Shown: positions 38,410 to 48,625, numbered from the stretch's first letter. The stretch: DNA of 64,000 bases from Xenorhabdus eapokensis (GCF_001908105.1 NZ_MKGQ01000012.1:1-64000); one strand, 5' to 3'. Made by a program: numbers and translations. The notes: generated from the letters alone by a model not told the origin.

Positions 38410-40719
38410 TTAGAATTGCTGTGAAATGCTGAATTTATAATTCCGGCCAATACCTGAAACTGCTTCCCCTAAGTACGGAGAATAATCACGGTTGAACAGG
38501 TTATCGATAGTGACTCGTGCTTCAAATCCTTTGATAAAATCAGGGCGCCAGCTTGCAAACAGACCGTGCAAGGCATAACCACTGCTCTTTGGTAGTGACC
38601 AATTTTTAACCGATGGCTCTTTATCTGCTGGTGAACGATCTTGTTTACGGATAAAGTCACCTTTCCATCCCATTGCCATCTGCCATTGTGGGATCTTGAA
38701 CCCTAACATGGCATGTGCAGAAGTTGGTGGTATTTCCACCAGCCAGGTTTTATGCTCTGACCATGGATCGCGCATAGAAGTATCACGCTGGCCACGTATG
38801 GTAGAGAAAGATAATTTTCCGAAGAGTGTGCGGCTGTCATAGAAGGTTTCTATTTCCAGCCCCTCGATGGTATATCCTGACAGGTTGCGATAGTTAGCTT
38901 GTGGTTTTTCACAGTCGTAGTACGGTATTAAGCCATCAGCTTGGGCTTTACAATAAACTCCACGTTTTTTAAAGATCTCATCTTTACCACGGTTGCGGAA
39001 TAAGGTGGTACGGATTTGTAGGCTATCTTCTTCAAATACCACATTATTGAAGTCGAGAATTGCACCAAGGCGTATCCCTGTCATTCTCTCAACATCGAGA
39101 TTACGGCTTGAGCCTCTAAGACTACCGATCCCTTGTACCTCATATTGTTCATCAACTACTGGTGCACGCCATGTACGGCTGACATCAGCAAACAATGAAA
39201 GGTTTTTATTGGCTTGCCACAGAATGCCTAAATGGGGTGACCAGCCCGTATAGGTTACACTGTTATAGTCATGATTGATTTCTGGCGATTTATCGTTATA
39301 TATCGGGGCGTTATTTTCTCTACCCCTATTTTTAACATGATCATAGCGAACACCCGGTGTGACGGTGACGTTGCCTATTTTCAGGGAATCTTGAATATAG
39401 AAGCTGTAAGCTAATTGATCGCCAGCAGGCATATAGCCTGGCTGATAATAACCATAGTTATAGTTTTTATACTTTATTTTGCTTTTATCGAACATCAGCA
39501 CGTTGCGTTCGTTTTTATGCCAACGGGTTCCCACCAGTAATTCGTGTTCAATCATACCTGTTGAGAATACGCTTTTATTGTTGATATCAACCAGATTATC
39601 GGTGTAATCAACCCAGCTTTTGTTTCCCATGGAAAAGCTGTAATTAGCTGTGACATTTTTTGGGCGATGGTCATTTTGCTTAGTTTTTGAATAAGTGTAA
39701 ATCATCGTCAGGTTCAGCCAAGGATTGTCCTCTGGAGCGATATTCCATTTGGCAGTGTAGTTTTGATCAATCTGATTACGAAAAACGAGTTTTCTCTTCC
39801 ATGCACCATCCCAACCATATGTTTCTATATCGTAGGCCGAAGGCACATTCATTTTATCTCGTTTGGCCGCCCAAGGTTGCCAGCCATCCGATTCAGATCG
39901 CATGGCAGACAAGCTTACTGTATGAGCATCACTGGGATAAAAGTTGGTTTTCAATAAATAAGATGTTTGGTTGTTTTGTGAAAACTCAAAACGTGTACCA
40001 TCAGGGCGTTTAACATTGTGCCCATCTCGCTTGCTCACATAGAGCAATCCATCAGCAAAACCGTTGGGATCTCTGCCGTATATGGCACCACTATTGATCC
40101 ACTGCCTGTCATTCGTGTGGTAGCTTTGTTTGACAAAAGCTCCCCAGTCTTCATCAGGGCGCAACAAATCGTTCGCGTCTTTTGTCACAAGTTTGACCGA
40201 ACCACCAAATCCACCATTACCGTTGAGTAAATTGTGTGGCCCTTTATCAACTTCTACACGTTTGATTAACTCAGGCTCGATAAAGACGGAACCCTGACGA
40301 TATTTTTCAAACCCTTTTGGCGCATCGTCCAGTGTGATTTTGATATCTTCCTGGTCACCCATGCCCCAGATATTCAGCGTTTGCCCGCCGGGACGCGGAG
40401 AGCCAGACATTAAAACACCAGGAAGCTGGTCAAGTAACTGAGCAATATTGTCGGCCTGGGTTCGGTCAATATCCTCCTTTTTGAGTACTGAACTTCCTGC
40501 ACTGGTGCTATTGTGTAAGCTCTCAACAACAGAAAGTGTGGGTAATTTTATCACCTCATTTTTCTTTTCAGATTTTTGCTCTTTGGGATCTTCGGTGGCG
40601 TAAACCGCACTGGAGAATGCCGTTCCCAATATTAATGCCCCTGAAAATGTACCTGTTAAAATTTTATGAATTATGGTAGCGATTGGGCGTTTTTCTAATT
40701 TTTGACTATTATTTGCCAT
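38410..40719 (-). CDS. TonB-dependent outer-membrane receptor, heme/hemophore-like
   Basis: A 769-residue TonB-dependent receptor. The signal region is long (about 42 residues, ending SSAVYA). A TonB-box-like segment EVIKLPTLSVVES follows, then the plug (residues about 65-190: SAGSSVLKKEDIDRTQADNI, PGVLMSGSPRPGG, VDKGPHNLLNGNGGFGGSVKL). The barrel ends in ...NYKFSISQQF with the C-terminal Phe. FADVSRTWRAPVVDEQYE resembles the FRAP-box region of heme/hemophore receptors of the HasR/HxuC group. There is no N-terminal FecA-type signalling domain. A Fur-like palindrome precedes it, implying iron-repressed expression. The actual ligand is not proven. Confidence 0.88.
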   Translation of the reverse strand: MANNSQKLEKRPIATIIHKILTGTFSGALILGTAFSSAVYATEDPKEQKSEKKNEVIKLPTLSVVESLHNSTSAGSSVLKKEDIDRTQADNIAQLLDQLPGVLMSGSPRPGGQTLNIWGMGDQEDIKITLDDAPKGFEKYRQGSVFIEPELIKRVEVDKGPHNLLNGNGGFGGSVKLVTKDANDLLRPDEDWGAFVKQSYHTNDRQWINSGAIYGRDPNGFADGLLYVSKRDGHNVKRPDGTRFEFSQNNQTSYLLKTNFYPSDAHTVSLSAMRSESDGWQPWAAKRDKMNVPSAYDIETYGWDGAWKRKLVFRNQIDQNYTAKWNIAPEDNPWLNLTMIYTYSKTKQNDHRPKNVTANYSFSMGNKSWVDYTDNLVDINNKSVFSTGMIEHELLVGTRWHKNERNVLMFDKSKIKYKNYNYGYYQPGYMPAGDQLAYSFYIQDSLKIGNVTVTPGVRYDHVKNRGRENNAPIYNDKSPEINHDYNSVTYTGWSPHLGILWQANKNLSLFADVSRTWRAPVVDEQYEVQGIGSLRGSSRNLDVERMTGIRLGAILDFNNVVFEEDSLQIRTTLFRNRGKDEIFKKRGVYCKAQADGLIPYYDCEKPQANYRNLSGYTIEGLEIETFYDSRTLFGKLSFSTIRGQRDTSMRDPWSEHKTWLVEIPPTSAHAMLGFKIPQWQMAMGWKGDFIRKQDRSPADKEPSVKNWSLPKSSGYALHGLFASWRPDFIKGFEARVTIDNLFNRDYSPYLGEAVSGIGRNYKFSISQQF

Positions 40720-40786
40720 AAATTCCCTGGAATATGATCGAGTGAAATATTATTCAATGTAATAAGTCACCTGAGAAATCAAAAAA

Positions 40787-40819
40787 GGTAAATAAAAATG
40801 AGAATTATTTTTATTTACC
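40787..40819. promoter_or_regulatory. Fur-box candidate upstream of the TonB receptor
   Basis: A perfect 13-bp inverted repeat, GGTAAATAAAAAT (40787-40799) and its complement (40807-40819), with the centre ATGAGAATTATTTTT similar to a Fur box (AATGAGAATxATT type). It lies 68 bases upstream of the receptor start and 110 bases upstream of the divergent lipoprotein gene. Confidence 0.6.
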
Positions 40820-40928
40820 TGTGGATTTTGGCAAGCATACCATACGATGATGAGGCTTATCCCATAGAGGGTGAGATTTTTAGCATTGAAATTTAAGTTC
40901 AATTTCATTAAGTACAAGGGGTTCGTCA

Positions 40929-41423
40929 ATGAAGAAAAAGATTCTTGGTTCTCTGATCTTGGCAGGTATCGTAGCCTTGATCGCTGGCTGTGATGATGCA
41001 TCTAAAAAAGCGAAAGATCCGGTACAGCAAACTGAAGAAAGCGCAGTGCAAACGAAAACTGAAGCTGAACAAACGGCCACGGGTGTAACGGATAATGCAA
41101 AAGATAAAGTACAGGAGATAAAGGAAAACGCTTTGCGTGAAGGCCATAGTCTGATTGATAAGTCGGCTGAACAAATGAAATCAAAGGTAACGGATATACA
41201 GAATCAAGCGACTAAAACAGCGAGTGATGTAATGGAGGCGATGAAAGCGAAAACAGATGATCTCCAGCATCAGGCCAATGATAAACTCGATCAGCTTTCA
41301 GATGCCATGAAGTCGAAAACGGAAGAAATAAAGTCTGAAGCTAATAAAAAGGCAGATGACTTAATTAATCATCTTAAAAGTAATGATCTTAAAAATGACA
41401 ATGATAAAAAAGAAGAAAATTAA
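40929..41423 (+). CDS. Repeat-containing amphipathic lipoprotein
   Basis: A 164-residue predicted lipoprotein: signal MKKKILGSLILAGIVALIAGC with Cys21 as the lipidation site (Asp at +2, which in E. coli favours retention in the inner membrane). The mature part is extremely rich in Lys, Glu, Asp, Gln, Ala and has three tandem 22-residue units at 83-104, 105-126 and 127-148. Each starts MKxK and reads as an amphipathic helix, like LEA or apolipoprotein repeats. No enzyme motif. Good ribosome-site spacing is not obvious. It may be a periplasmic stress or membrane-associated protein. Confidence 0.8.
   Translation: MKKKILGSLILAGIVALIAGCDDASKKAKDPVQQTEESAVQTKTEAEQTATGVTDNAKDKVQEIKENALREGHSLIDKSAEQMKSKVTDIQNQATKTASDVMEAMKAKTDDLQHQANDKLDQLSDAMKSKTEEIKSEANKKADDLINHLKSNDLKNDNDKKEEN
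41175..41372 (+). repeat. Three tandem 66-bp coding repeats in the lipoprotein gene
   Basis: Residues 83-148 of the lipoprotein fall into three units of exactly 22 residues (starts MKSKVTDI, MKAKTDDL, MKSKTEEI). The middles align as QNQATK, QHQAND and KSEANK. A weaker fourth unit may precede them around residues 59-82. Confidence 0.8.
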
Positions 41424-41473
41424 TTTATCTTCTGAATTCAAGATGTGTTTAGTATAAAGTGGATTACATCATA

Positions 41474-41498
41474 AGGGTGATCTAACAATGATCACCCT
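41474..41498 (+). terminator. Terminator of the lipoprotein gene
   Basis: A 9-bp perfect stem AGGGTGATC/GATCACCCT with a 7-nt loop, 50 bases after the stop. The tail TAATTATTT is only moderately T-rich. Confidence 0.65.
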
Positions 41499-41608
41499 AA
41501 TTATTTGCAACTTAAATCCAGCCTTGATTTCTTATTCTGTCTTGACTTACTTATCTATTTAAAAGTAGGTTATGGGTGGGCTTTGTAAATGATAATCAGG
41601 ATATAATA

Positions 41609-41905
41609 ATGGAAATAAAATATAGCATAGGAAGACAGAATCCCGAATTAATTCAGCAAGCATTTGCCATTCGTAAACAAGTATTTACGGATGAGTAGGG
41701 GTTTGATGCAGAGATTGATATTGATGAATATGATGATATTGCTTTGCATGTGGTGGTATTTGATGGTGAAGAACCAATAGGGGTATTACGGGCGATCCCG
41801 AAAGATAATAACATGCTCAAAATAATTATTACTATTCGTAATGTAAATACGGGAAAGGTGAGTGTTCAAATAATATTGCTTGAACATCTCAATTTCCCGT
41901 ATTAG
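41609..41905 (+). pseudogene. GNAT acetyltransferase pseudogene (premature amber stop, truncated)
   Basis: The frame from ATG 41609 reads MEIKYSIGRQNPELIQQ, then AFAIRKQVFTDE, then TAG at 41696-41698, then continues GFDAEIDIDEYDDIALHVV and GEEPIGVLRAIPKD. In GNAT proteins of the ElaA/YjcF type the stop position is normally Gln (VFxxEQGxxxxxExD), so a CAG-to-TAG change explains it. After about residue 75 similarity is lost and the acetyl-CoA-binding motif is missing; the frame runs into a long hairpin. Non-functional by inspection. Confidence 0.85.
41846..41903. terminator. Long inverted repeat between the GNAT remnant and betA
   Basis: Arms 41846-41869 and 41880-41903: eleven perfect pairs (AATACGGGAAA with TTTCCCGTATT), then an imperfect middle and seven perfect pairs (TGTTCAA/TTGAACA), with a 10-base AT loop. 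It can act as a bidirectional terminator; it may instead be the remnant of a small palindromic mobile element that removed the GNAT 3' end. Confidence 0.55.
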
Positions 41906-41956
41906 TGATTTATTCAGTCTTTATAAGAATAAATTGATTGATCAACTGTTTTTTAT

Positions 41957-43621
41957 TCATTGCCGGACAGGTACATCATTGGCGACATAATATGTCGCCT
42001 GACTGCGGGGCAGAGGAGAAATTCCCCTGATTTTATCGGCAATTTTTTCAGCCATCATAATGGTCGTGGCATTTAAATTACCGGTAATAATTGTTGGCAT
42101 CATCGAGGCATCAATCACCCGCAAATTTTCAATGCCATGTACACGTCCTTGACCATCCACGACCGCCATTTCATCTGTGCCCATTTTACAACTGCATGAT
42201 GGGTGAAATGCTGTTTCAGCATGTTCACGAATAAAGGCATCTAGCTGTTCATCGGTTTGAATTTCAACACCTGGGCTGATTTCACGCCCGCAATATGGCG
42301 CCAGCGCAGGTTGCGCCATGATTTCCCGCGTAATGCGAATAGCAGCCCGGAACTCCTGCCAATCTTGTTCTGTTGACATGTAGTTGAATAAAATACTCGG
42401 ATGCTGACGTGGGTCTCGCGATTTAATTTTTACCCGACCACGGCTTGGGGAACGCATAGAGCCTACATGAGCCTGAAAACCATGTTGATTGACGGCATGA
42501 CTACCATTGTAATTAATGGCAACAGGCAGGAAATGAAATTGAATATTTGGCCAGGCAAATTTTTCGTCGGTACGAATAAAGCCACCCGCTTCAAATTGAT
42601 TGCTGGCACCAATACCTGTTCCTTTGAATAGCCATTCAGCACCAATTTGAGGTTGGTTATACCATTTCAATGCGGGATAGAGGGAAATGGGTTTGAGGCA
42701 TTCATACTGCAAGTACATTTCAAGGTGATCTTGTAAGTTTTGCCCAACGCCCGGCAATAGATGCACCGCAGGAATACCAAGCTCATTTAATATTTCTTCG
42801 GGGCCAATACCTGAGCGTTGCAAAATTTGTGGAGATGCGATCGCACCGGCGCAGAGTAAAATTTCTTTACGCGCTTTCGCCTGAGTTAAAGTTGCGCTAT
42901 TGCCGTGATAAAAATTGACGCCAACGGCTGTCTTTCCTTCGAATACGAGGGTATTAGTTAACGCATGAGTCATGATAGTGAGATTGGCGCGTGAACGAGC
43001 TTGATCCAGGTAGCCACGGGCTGTGCTGGAGCGGCGTCCTTGCGGGGTGACGGTGCGATCCATTGGCCCAAAGCCTTCTTGCTGATAGCCATTCAGATCG
43101 TCAGTACGTGGATAACCCGCCTGAATACCGGCTTCTACCATCGCGTGAAAGAGTTCATTGTTTCCTGCCTTGGGTGTTGTGACACTGACAGGCCCGTCTG
43201 CACCATGATAATCATTTTCGCCAATATCCCTTGACTCAGCTTTGCGAAAGTAGGGAAGGCAATCAAGATAAGTCCAGTCTTCCAGCCCTGGTTGTGTTGC
43301 CCAATGATCAAAATCCAGCGCATTACCACGGATGTAGCACATGCCATTGATAAGTGATGATCCACCCAGCCCCTTACCACGCCCGCACTCCATACGCCGG
43401 TTATTCATATGAGGTTCGGGATCGGTTTCATAAGCCCAGTTATAACGGGTTCCTTGCAAGGGATATGCCAGCGCCGCTGGCATTTGAGTACGGAAGTCGA
43501 ATCGGTAATCCGGCCCGCCTGCTTCCAGCAGCAGAACAGTGACGTTGGCATCTTCCGTTAAACGAGTTGCAAGCACGTTACCCGCTGAACCAGCACCGAT
43601 AATAATGTAATCAAAAACCAT
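41957..43621 (-). CDS. betA: Choline dehydrogenase
   Basis: A GMC-family flavoenzyme (554 residues; E. coli 556) oxidising choline to betaine aldehyde at the membrane. FAD-binding [18 protein letters not shown] is at the N-terminus, with GMC signatures [20 protein letters not shown] and [13 protein letters not shown]. The C-terminal HPSCSCKMG contains the active-site His region. Last gene of betI-betB-betA. Confidence 0.97.
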   Translation of the reverse strand: MVFDYIIIGAGSAGNVLATRLTEDANVTVLLLEAGGPDYRFDFRTQMPAALAYPLQGTRYNWAYETDPEPHMNNRRMECGRGKGLGGSSLINGMCYIRGNALDFDHWATQPGLEDWTYLDCLPYFRKAESRDIGENDYHGADGPVSVTTPKAGNNELFHAMVEAGIQAGYPRTDDLNGYQQEGFGPMDRTVTPQGRRSSTARGYLDQARSRANLTIMTHALTNTLVFEGKTAVGVNFYHGNSATLTQAKARKEILLCAGAIASPQILQRSGIGPEEILNELGIPAVHLLPGVGQNLQDHLEMYLQYECLKPISLYPALKWYNQPQIGAEWLFKGTGIGASNQFEAGGFIRTDEKFAWPNIQFHFLPVAINYNGSHAVNQHGFQAHVGSMRSPSRGRVKIKSRDPRQHPSILFNYMSTEQDWQEFRAAIRITREIMAQPALAPYCGREISPGVEIQTDEQLDAFIREHAETAFHPSCSCKMGTDEMAVVDGQGRVHGIENLRVIDASMMPTIITGNLNATTIMMAEKIADKIRGISPLPRSQATYYVANDVPVRQ

Positions 43622-43648
43622 TGTTATCTCCTCTGTTTCAGGCGTGGA

Positions 43649-45127
43649 TTAAAATAGGGAGGCAAAGTTGCCTAATTCCACCTGGATTGATTTGGTTTGA
43701 GTGTAATTTTGTAGTGTGATCAGCCCATTTTCTCGGCCGATGCCAGAATGTTTATAACCGCCGACAGGCATAGCTGCCGGAGATTCTCCCCAGGTATTGA
43801 TCCAACAGATCCCTGCTTCTAGTTGGTGGATCACGCGATGTGCGCGGGAAAGATCTTTGGTGACTAAGCCGGCACCCAGGCCATAATGTGTGTTATTGGC
43901 TCGGTTAATGACTTCATCTTCCGTTTCATAAGTCAGGATAGACATCACGGGTCCAAAAATTTCTTCCTGTGTAATCAACATATCATCAGTACAATCACTG
44001 AATACTGTTGGCGCAACAAATGCACCTTTCGCCAGTTCGCCTTCCAGCAGGCGCTTGCCGCCACAAAGCAGACGGGCATGACTGTTTTTGCCGCTTTCGA
44101 TATAGCGTAAAACAGATTCCATATGTGGGAAGCTTACCAGAGGGCCAAAGTTAGTGTTGGGATCGAGAGGTGAACCAATGCGAATACGCTTAACACGTTC
44201 AAGAATTTTTGCTTCAAATTGTGAGAGCAATGCCTTGGGGACAAAGACGCGTGTTCCGTTCGTACAAACCTGACCTGAACTGAAAAAATTTGCCATCATG
44301 GCAATATCCGCAGCACGATCCAAATCGGCATCAGCAAAAATGATCAGCGGAGACTTGCCACCTAATTCCATCGTGACTTCTTTTAGGGTGGAAGCTGAAG
44401 CATTTGCCATAACCTTTTTGCCTGTCACGATACCGCCAGTAAAAGACATTTTGGCGATTTTAGGGTGAACAGTCAGATAATGCCCGACCTCATGGCCGGC
44501 GCCAGTCAAAACATTGAAAACACCATTTGGCAAACCGGCTGCGGTATAGATTTCAGCTAACTTTAAGGCAGTGAGAGAAGTGACTTCACTGGGTTTGAAG
44601 ATCATAGCATTGCCGGCAGCCAGAGCGGGGGCTGATTTCCAGAGGGCAATTTGGATAGGGTAGTTCCATGCGCCGATGCCCGCTACGATCCCCAATGGTT
44701 CACGGCGTGTATACACGAAAGAAGATTCACGTAATGGGATCTGTTGGCCTTCAAGGGCTGGAATTAAGCCAGCATAGTATTCCAGCACATCGGCACCCGT
44801 GACGATATCAACCTGTTGGGTTTCAGAAAGGGGTTTGCCGGTATCCAGTGTTTCCAATTCAGCCAGTTCATCATTGCGTTCACGCAAGATATTTACCGCC
44901 TTGTGTAAGATCCGTGAACGTTCCACCGCAGTCATGGCTGCCCAGATTTTCTGTCCTTTTTGGGCGCTTTCAACTGCTAAATTAACATCTTGTTCTGTGG
45001 CAGACTGAAATTGAGCAATAACTTCGCCACTAGCTGGGTTAATGGCGTCAAAAATTGTATTATCAGGATTGGTGCTATCTACATAAGCACCGTGGATATA
45101 AAGTTTTTGTAATCCAAAATGGGTCAT
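43649..45127 (-). CDS. betB: Betaine aldehyde dehydrogenase
   Basis: A 492-residue NAD(P)+-dependent aldehyde dehydrogenase completing glycine betaine synthesis. The catalytic Glu is in [10 protein letters not shown] and the nucleophilic Cys in [26 protein letters not shown] and [11 protein letters not shown] are cofactor-site motifs. It lies 27 bases upstream of betA and 24 bases downstream of betI. Confidence 0.97.
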   Translation of the reverse strand: MTHFGLQKLYIHGAYVDSTNPDNTIFDAINPASGEVIAQFQSATEQDVNLAVESAQKGQKIWAAMTAVERSRILHKAVNILRERNDELAELETLDTGKPLSETQQVDIVTGADVLEYYAGLIPALEGQQIPLRESSFVYTRREPLGIVAGIGAWNYPIQIALWKSAPALAAGNAMIFKPSEVTSLTALKLAEIYTAAGLPNGVFNVLTGAGHEVGHYLTVHPKIAKMSFTGGIVTGKKVMANASASTLKEVTMELGGKSPLIIFADADLDRAADIAMMANFFSSGQVCTNGTRVFVPKALLSQFEAKILERVKRIRIGSPLDPNTNFGPLVSFPHMESVLRYIESGKNSHARLLCGGKRLLEGELAKGAFVAPTVFSDCTDDMLITQEEIFGPVMSILTYETEDEVINRANNTHYGLGAGLVTKDLSRAHRVIHQLEAGICWINTWGESPAAMPVGGYKHSGIGRENGLITLQNYTQTKSIQVELGNFASLF

Positions 45128-45151
45128 AGATTCTCCTTAAGAGTCTATCTA

Positions 45152-45760
45152 TTAGGTGATAAATCGGGGCTTATCAGATGCTTCGAGTTTCTGTTCGATG
45201 TAATCGATCGTAATTTTGAATGCTCCTGCCATATCGAAAGGCTTCCTGCTTAATGCACTTCGCAGCCAAATGCCGTCAATCAACGCCGCAAGGCCTTGTG
45301 CAGCCAGCCGTGCTTCTGCTTTTGGCATGGCATGCTTAAATTCAACACAAAGATTGGAATACAAACGGCGTTCATTGATTTGTTGTAACCGATACAAATT
45401 TGGTTGGTGCATGCTACTCGCCCAGAATGCTAACCAGGTTTTCATTGCAGCGCTGTTGATCTGGCTGGGATCAAAATTCCCTTCGACAATGGCTTTCAAC
45501 CTTTGCGTGGGCGTTGCGTTATCGAGCAGGCATAATCGGCGTGCTACAGCCATTTTTAGCTGATGTAATAGATAACGCATAGTGGCTTCCAACAGGCCGT
45601 CTTTATCCTTGAAATAGTGGCTGATAATACCGTTGGAAACCCCTGCTTTTCGGGCTATTTGTGCAATAGTCGCTTCCTGCATTCCAACTTCATTCACAAC
45701 GATTAATGTTGCATCAATGAGTTGTTGTTTTCTTATCGACTGCATTCCAATTTTTGGCAT
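45152..45760 (-). CDS. betI: BetI, choline-responsive TetR-type repressor
   Basis: A 202-residue TetR-family repressor. The N-terminal helix-turn-helix contains [31 protein letters not shown] (about residues 27-57). It represses its own operon and betT in the absence of choline. It is first in betI-betB-betA and divergent from betT, the E. coli arrangement, with the operator in between. Confidence 0.96.
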   Translation of the reverse strand: MPKIGMQSIRKQQLIDATLIVVNEVGMQEATIAQIARKAGVSNGIISHYFKDKDGLLEATMRYLLHQLKMAVARRLCLLDNATPTQRLKAIVEGNFDPSQINSAAMKTWLAFWASSMHQPNLYRLQQINERRLYSNLCVEFKHAMPKAEARLAAQGLAALIDGIWLRSALSRKPFDMAGAFKITIDYIEQKLEASDKPRFIT

Positions 45761-45811
45761 GATTTTATGCTCAGCAAATCAATTATTCGGACAGTATTAA
45801 ACTTTTTTTTA

Positions 45812-45825
45812 ATTGAATGTTCAAT
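45812..45825. promoter_or_regulatory. BetI operator
   Basis: ATTGAATGTTCAAT, a 6-bp inverted repeat around TG, within AT-rich flanks (TTTAATTGAA and TTCAATCAAA), located in the betI/betT intergenic region. It closely matches the palindrome known for the E. coli bet system. Confidence 0.75.
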
Positions 45826-45969
45826 CAAAATTAAATATGTTTTATCACAATAATTTTACAAAAAAGGCGGGGTTTTATTTAATATGGTTTAAATTTTTCA
45901 TCTAATTCAATTGGTTATGTAGTTTATGTTTTTCATGTGTTTTAATGCTATTAATTTCAGGAACTGCCT

Positions 45970-48009
45970 ATGAATACACAAGACAGTCCAAAAAATACCC
46001 AGAAAGATACGCTGAATTCTGTCGTTTTTTTTACTTCTGCCGGACTGATTATTGCATTTTCTCTGTTCACTATTTTTTTCACAGAGGCAACCAGTGTTTG
46101 GATAAAAAATACACTGAATTGGGTGTCTAAAACGTTCGGTTGGTATTATTTACTGGCCGCGACACTTTACATTGTGTTTGTTGTTTTTGTTGCAGCCTCC
46201 CGTTTTGGTTCAATCAAATTGGGACCGGAGCAATCTAAGCCGGAATTCAGTTTGCTGAGTTGGGCAGCAATGCTGTTTGCCGCTGGGATCGGCATTGATT
46301 TGATGTTTTTTTCGGTGGCTGAGCCTGTCACGCAATATATGCGACCGCCAACGGGTCAGGGGGAAACCATTGAAGCAGCTCGTCAGGCGATGGTGTGGAC
46401 ACTGTTCCATTATGGCCTGACGGGCTGGTCGATGTACGCCTTGATGGGAATTGCACTGGGATATTTTAGTTATCGTTATAACTTACCTCTGACTATCCGC
46501 TCCGCCCTTTATCCTATTTTCGGTAACCGCATTCAAGGCTCAATCGGTCATATGGTCGATATTGCGGCGGTAATAGGGACAATTTTTGGTATTGCAACGA
46601 CATTGGGAATTGGCGTTGTACAGTTGAATTATGGATTGAAAGTCCTTTTCGGATTACCACAAGGATTGGGGGTTCAGGGAGGCTTGATATTATTATCTGT
46701 GGTGATAGCCATTATCTCTGTGACTTCTGGCGTAAACAGAGGCATTCGATTTTTGTCTGAATTAAATGTCCTGCTGGCGCTAGGCTTGGTTTTGTTCATG
46801 TTGTTTATGGGCGATACGGAATTCTTGCTTAACGGATTAGTGCAGAATATCGGGGATTATATCAGCCGTTTTATGGGCATGACGCTGAACAGTTTTGCAT
46901 TTGAACGTCCAACTGAATGGATGAATAACTGGACACTGTTTTTCTGGGCATGGTGGGTGGCCTGGTCGCCGTTTGTCGGATTATTCTTGGCGCGCATTTC
47001 TCGTGGCAGAACTATTCGTCAATTTGTTATGGGAACATTAGTCATTCCATTTGTTTTTACACTGTTGTGGCTATCGATTTTTGGTAACAGTGCGTTGTAT
47101 GAAATTCTTCATGGTAATCGCCAATTAGCGGAGACAGTGCTACAACACCCAGAACGAGGTTTTTATAATTTGCTGTCACTTTATCCGGCATTCACATTTA
47201 GTGCTTCTGTGGCTACCATTACCGGATTACTGTTTTATGTCACATCGGCGGATTCTGGCTCGTTAGTGTTAGGCAATTTCACCTCTAATCTGAGTGATAT
47301 TAATAATGATGCACCGAATTGGTTGCGTGTTTTTTGGTCTGTGGCAATTGGTGTATTAACGTTAGGCATACTCATGACTGATGGCATTTCTGCTTTGCAA
47401 AATACCACGGTCATCATGGGGCTCCCTTTTAGTTTTGTGATCTTCTTTGTTATGGCGGGGCTATATAAGTCTTTGCGGGTGGAAGATTTCCGCAAAGCCA
47501 GTTCGTTGCACAATACATCCCCCACGCTTATTCATGACAATGGTTCATTGAACTGGAAGCAGCGTTTGAGCCGTATGATGCATTTTCCTGGTACGAAGAA
47601 CACTCAGCGAATGCTGGATATGGTGTGTCGTCCGGCTATGCTGGAAGTGGCTAAAGAGTTGGTGGTGCGTGGTGCGAAAGTGCAGTTTAATGCACTGCCA
47701 GCCAAAGGAAACAAGCGACTGAATCCACTGGAGTTGATTGTTGATTTAGGTGATGAACAGAATTTTATCTATCAAATCTGGCCACAACGTTATTCTGTAC
47801 CTGGATTTACCTATCGAGCGAGATCGGGCAAATCTTACTATTACCGATTAGAAACTTTTCTTATGGAAGGAACGCAGGGCAATGATTTGATGGACTATAC
47901 GAAAGAGCAAATCATTAGCGATATTCTTGATCACTATGAAAAGCATCTGAATTTTATTCACTTAAACCGAGAGGCGCCGGGGCAGACATTGATTTTTCCT
48001 AGTGGGTAA
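45970..48009 (+). CDS. betT: High-affinity choline transporter (BCCT family)
   Basis: A 679-residue betaine/choline/carnitine transporter with 12 predicted membrane helices and a long C-terminal cytosolic domain (about residues 510-679), which in E. coli confers osmotic control. The BCCT tryptophan signature appears as FFWAWWVAWSPFVGLFLARI, followed by SRGRTIRQF. The start codon ATG 45970 follows a weak ribosome site (CAGGAACTGCCT). Divergent from betI. Confidence 0.96.
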   Translation: MNTQDSPKNTQKDTLNSVVFFTSAGLIIAFSLFTIFFTEATSVWIKNTLNWVSKTFGWYYLLAATLYIVFVVFVAASRFGSIKLGPEQSKPEFSLLSWAAMLFAAGIGIDLMFFSVAEPVTQYMRPPTGQGETIEAARQAMVWTLFHYGLTGWSMYALMGIALGYFSYRYNLPLTIRSALYPIFGNRIQGSIGHMVDIAAVIGTIFGIATTLGIGVVQLNYGLKVLFGLPQGLGVQGGLILLSVVIAIISVTSGVNRGIRFLSELNVLLALGLVLFMLFMGDTEFLLNGLVQNIGDYISRFMGMTLNSFAFERPTEWMNNWTLFFWAWWVAWSPFVGLFLARISRGRTIRQFVMGTLVIPFVFTLLWLSIFGNSALYEILHGNRQLAETVLQHPERGFYNLLSLYPAFTFSASVATITGLLFYVTSADSGSLVLGNFTSNLSDINNDAPNWLRVFWSVAIGVLTLGILMTDGISALQNTTVIMGLPFSFVIFFVMAGLYKSLRVEDFRKASSLHNTSPTLIHDNGSLNWKQRLSRMMHFPGTKNTQRMLDMVCRPAMLEVAKELVVRGAKVQFNALPAKGNKRLNPLELIVDLGDEQNFIYQIWPQRYSVPGFTYRARSGKSYYYRLETFLMEGTQGNDLMDYTKEQIISDILDHYEKHLNFIHLNREAPGQTLIFPSG

Positions 48010-48058
48010 TCAACAAACAATGAAATAAACGTCGCTTTCGTAAAGTGATTTAACCGAT

Positions 48059-48095
48059 ATCACGTTTCAAGCCAGTTTCTGTGAAACGTGATTTT
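48059..48095 (+). terminator. Terminator of betT
   Basis: An 11-bp perfect stem ATCACGTTTCA (48059-48069) with TGAAACGTGAT (48082-48092), 12-nt loop, followed by TTTTC. It also separates betT from the convergent biosynthetic cluster. Confidence 0.82.
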
Positions 48096-48108
48096 CTCTT
48101 CTTAATGT

Positions 48109-48579
48109 TTAATCTTCATCACGAACGGGTGTTTGTGCATATAAAAGATCTGCAGCACGATGGCAAAGTTCTGTAAATATAGCGATTTCGCCCTGGGACA
48201 TATTAGACGCCACAATATCAGCCATGTTATGTCTGCTGGATTCGGCTCGCTGCAAAAACTTTAGCCCTTTTGGGCTCAATTTGGTGACCAGCTCGCGTTT
48301 ATCGTTTTCCCCTGCTTCTTGTTTAATAAGTTCTTTATCTTTTAGCAATCTCAGAATCTTAGATATTTTAGAGCGAGTAAAACCGAGCTTTTCGCCAATC
48401 ACCGTAGGATTCATCGGTTGATATTGTCGAAGTAAATATAAAATATCATATTGCGCCCATGAAATACCCTCAGGATTTGTAATGGTTCTTCTCGCAACAA
48501 GAACGCACTGAAGCCTACTCAATGCATCTTCAAAAGGTGTTACGGTAGTATCATAAATATCTTGATTATCTGTTTTCAT
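48109..48579 (-). CDS. marR: MarR-family regulator of the biosynthetic cluster
   Basis: A 156-residue MarR-type winged-helix regulator. The recognition region is QPMNPTVIGEKLGFTRSKISKILRLLKDKELI, followed by the wing with KRELVTKLSPKGLKF. It sits at the outer end of the pyrrolobenzodiazepine-like cluster, separated from the NRPS operon by hairpins, so it has its own promoter. The Klebsiella tilivalline cluster also carries a marR gene; that parallel, not a demonstrated function here, is the basis for the symbol. Ligands of such regulators are often the cluster product or its aromatic precursors. Confidence 0.85.
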   Translation of the reverse strand: MKTDNQDIYDTTVTPFEDALSRLQCVLVARRTITNPEGISWAQYDILYLLRQYQPMNPTVIGEKLGFTRSKISKILRLLKDKELIKQEAGENDKRELVTKLSPKGLKFLQRAESSRHNMADIVASNMSQGEIAIFTELCHRAADLLYAQTPVRDED

Positions 48580-48625
48580 GTGGACTCTTTATAACCTGAA
48601 TGTTGAATAAGAAACCGAGCTAATC

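Noticed and set aside
38410..40719. FecA-type signalling receptor paired with the sigma factor
   Set aside because: The roughly 80-residue N-terminal signalling domain is missing; the plug starts soon after the signal peptide.
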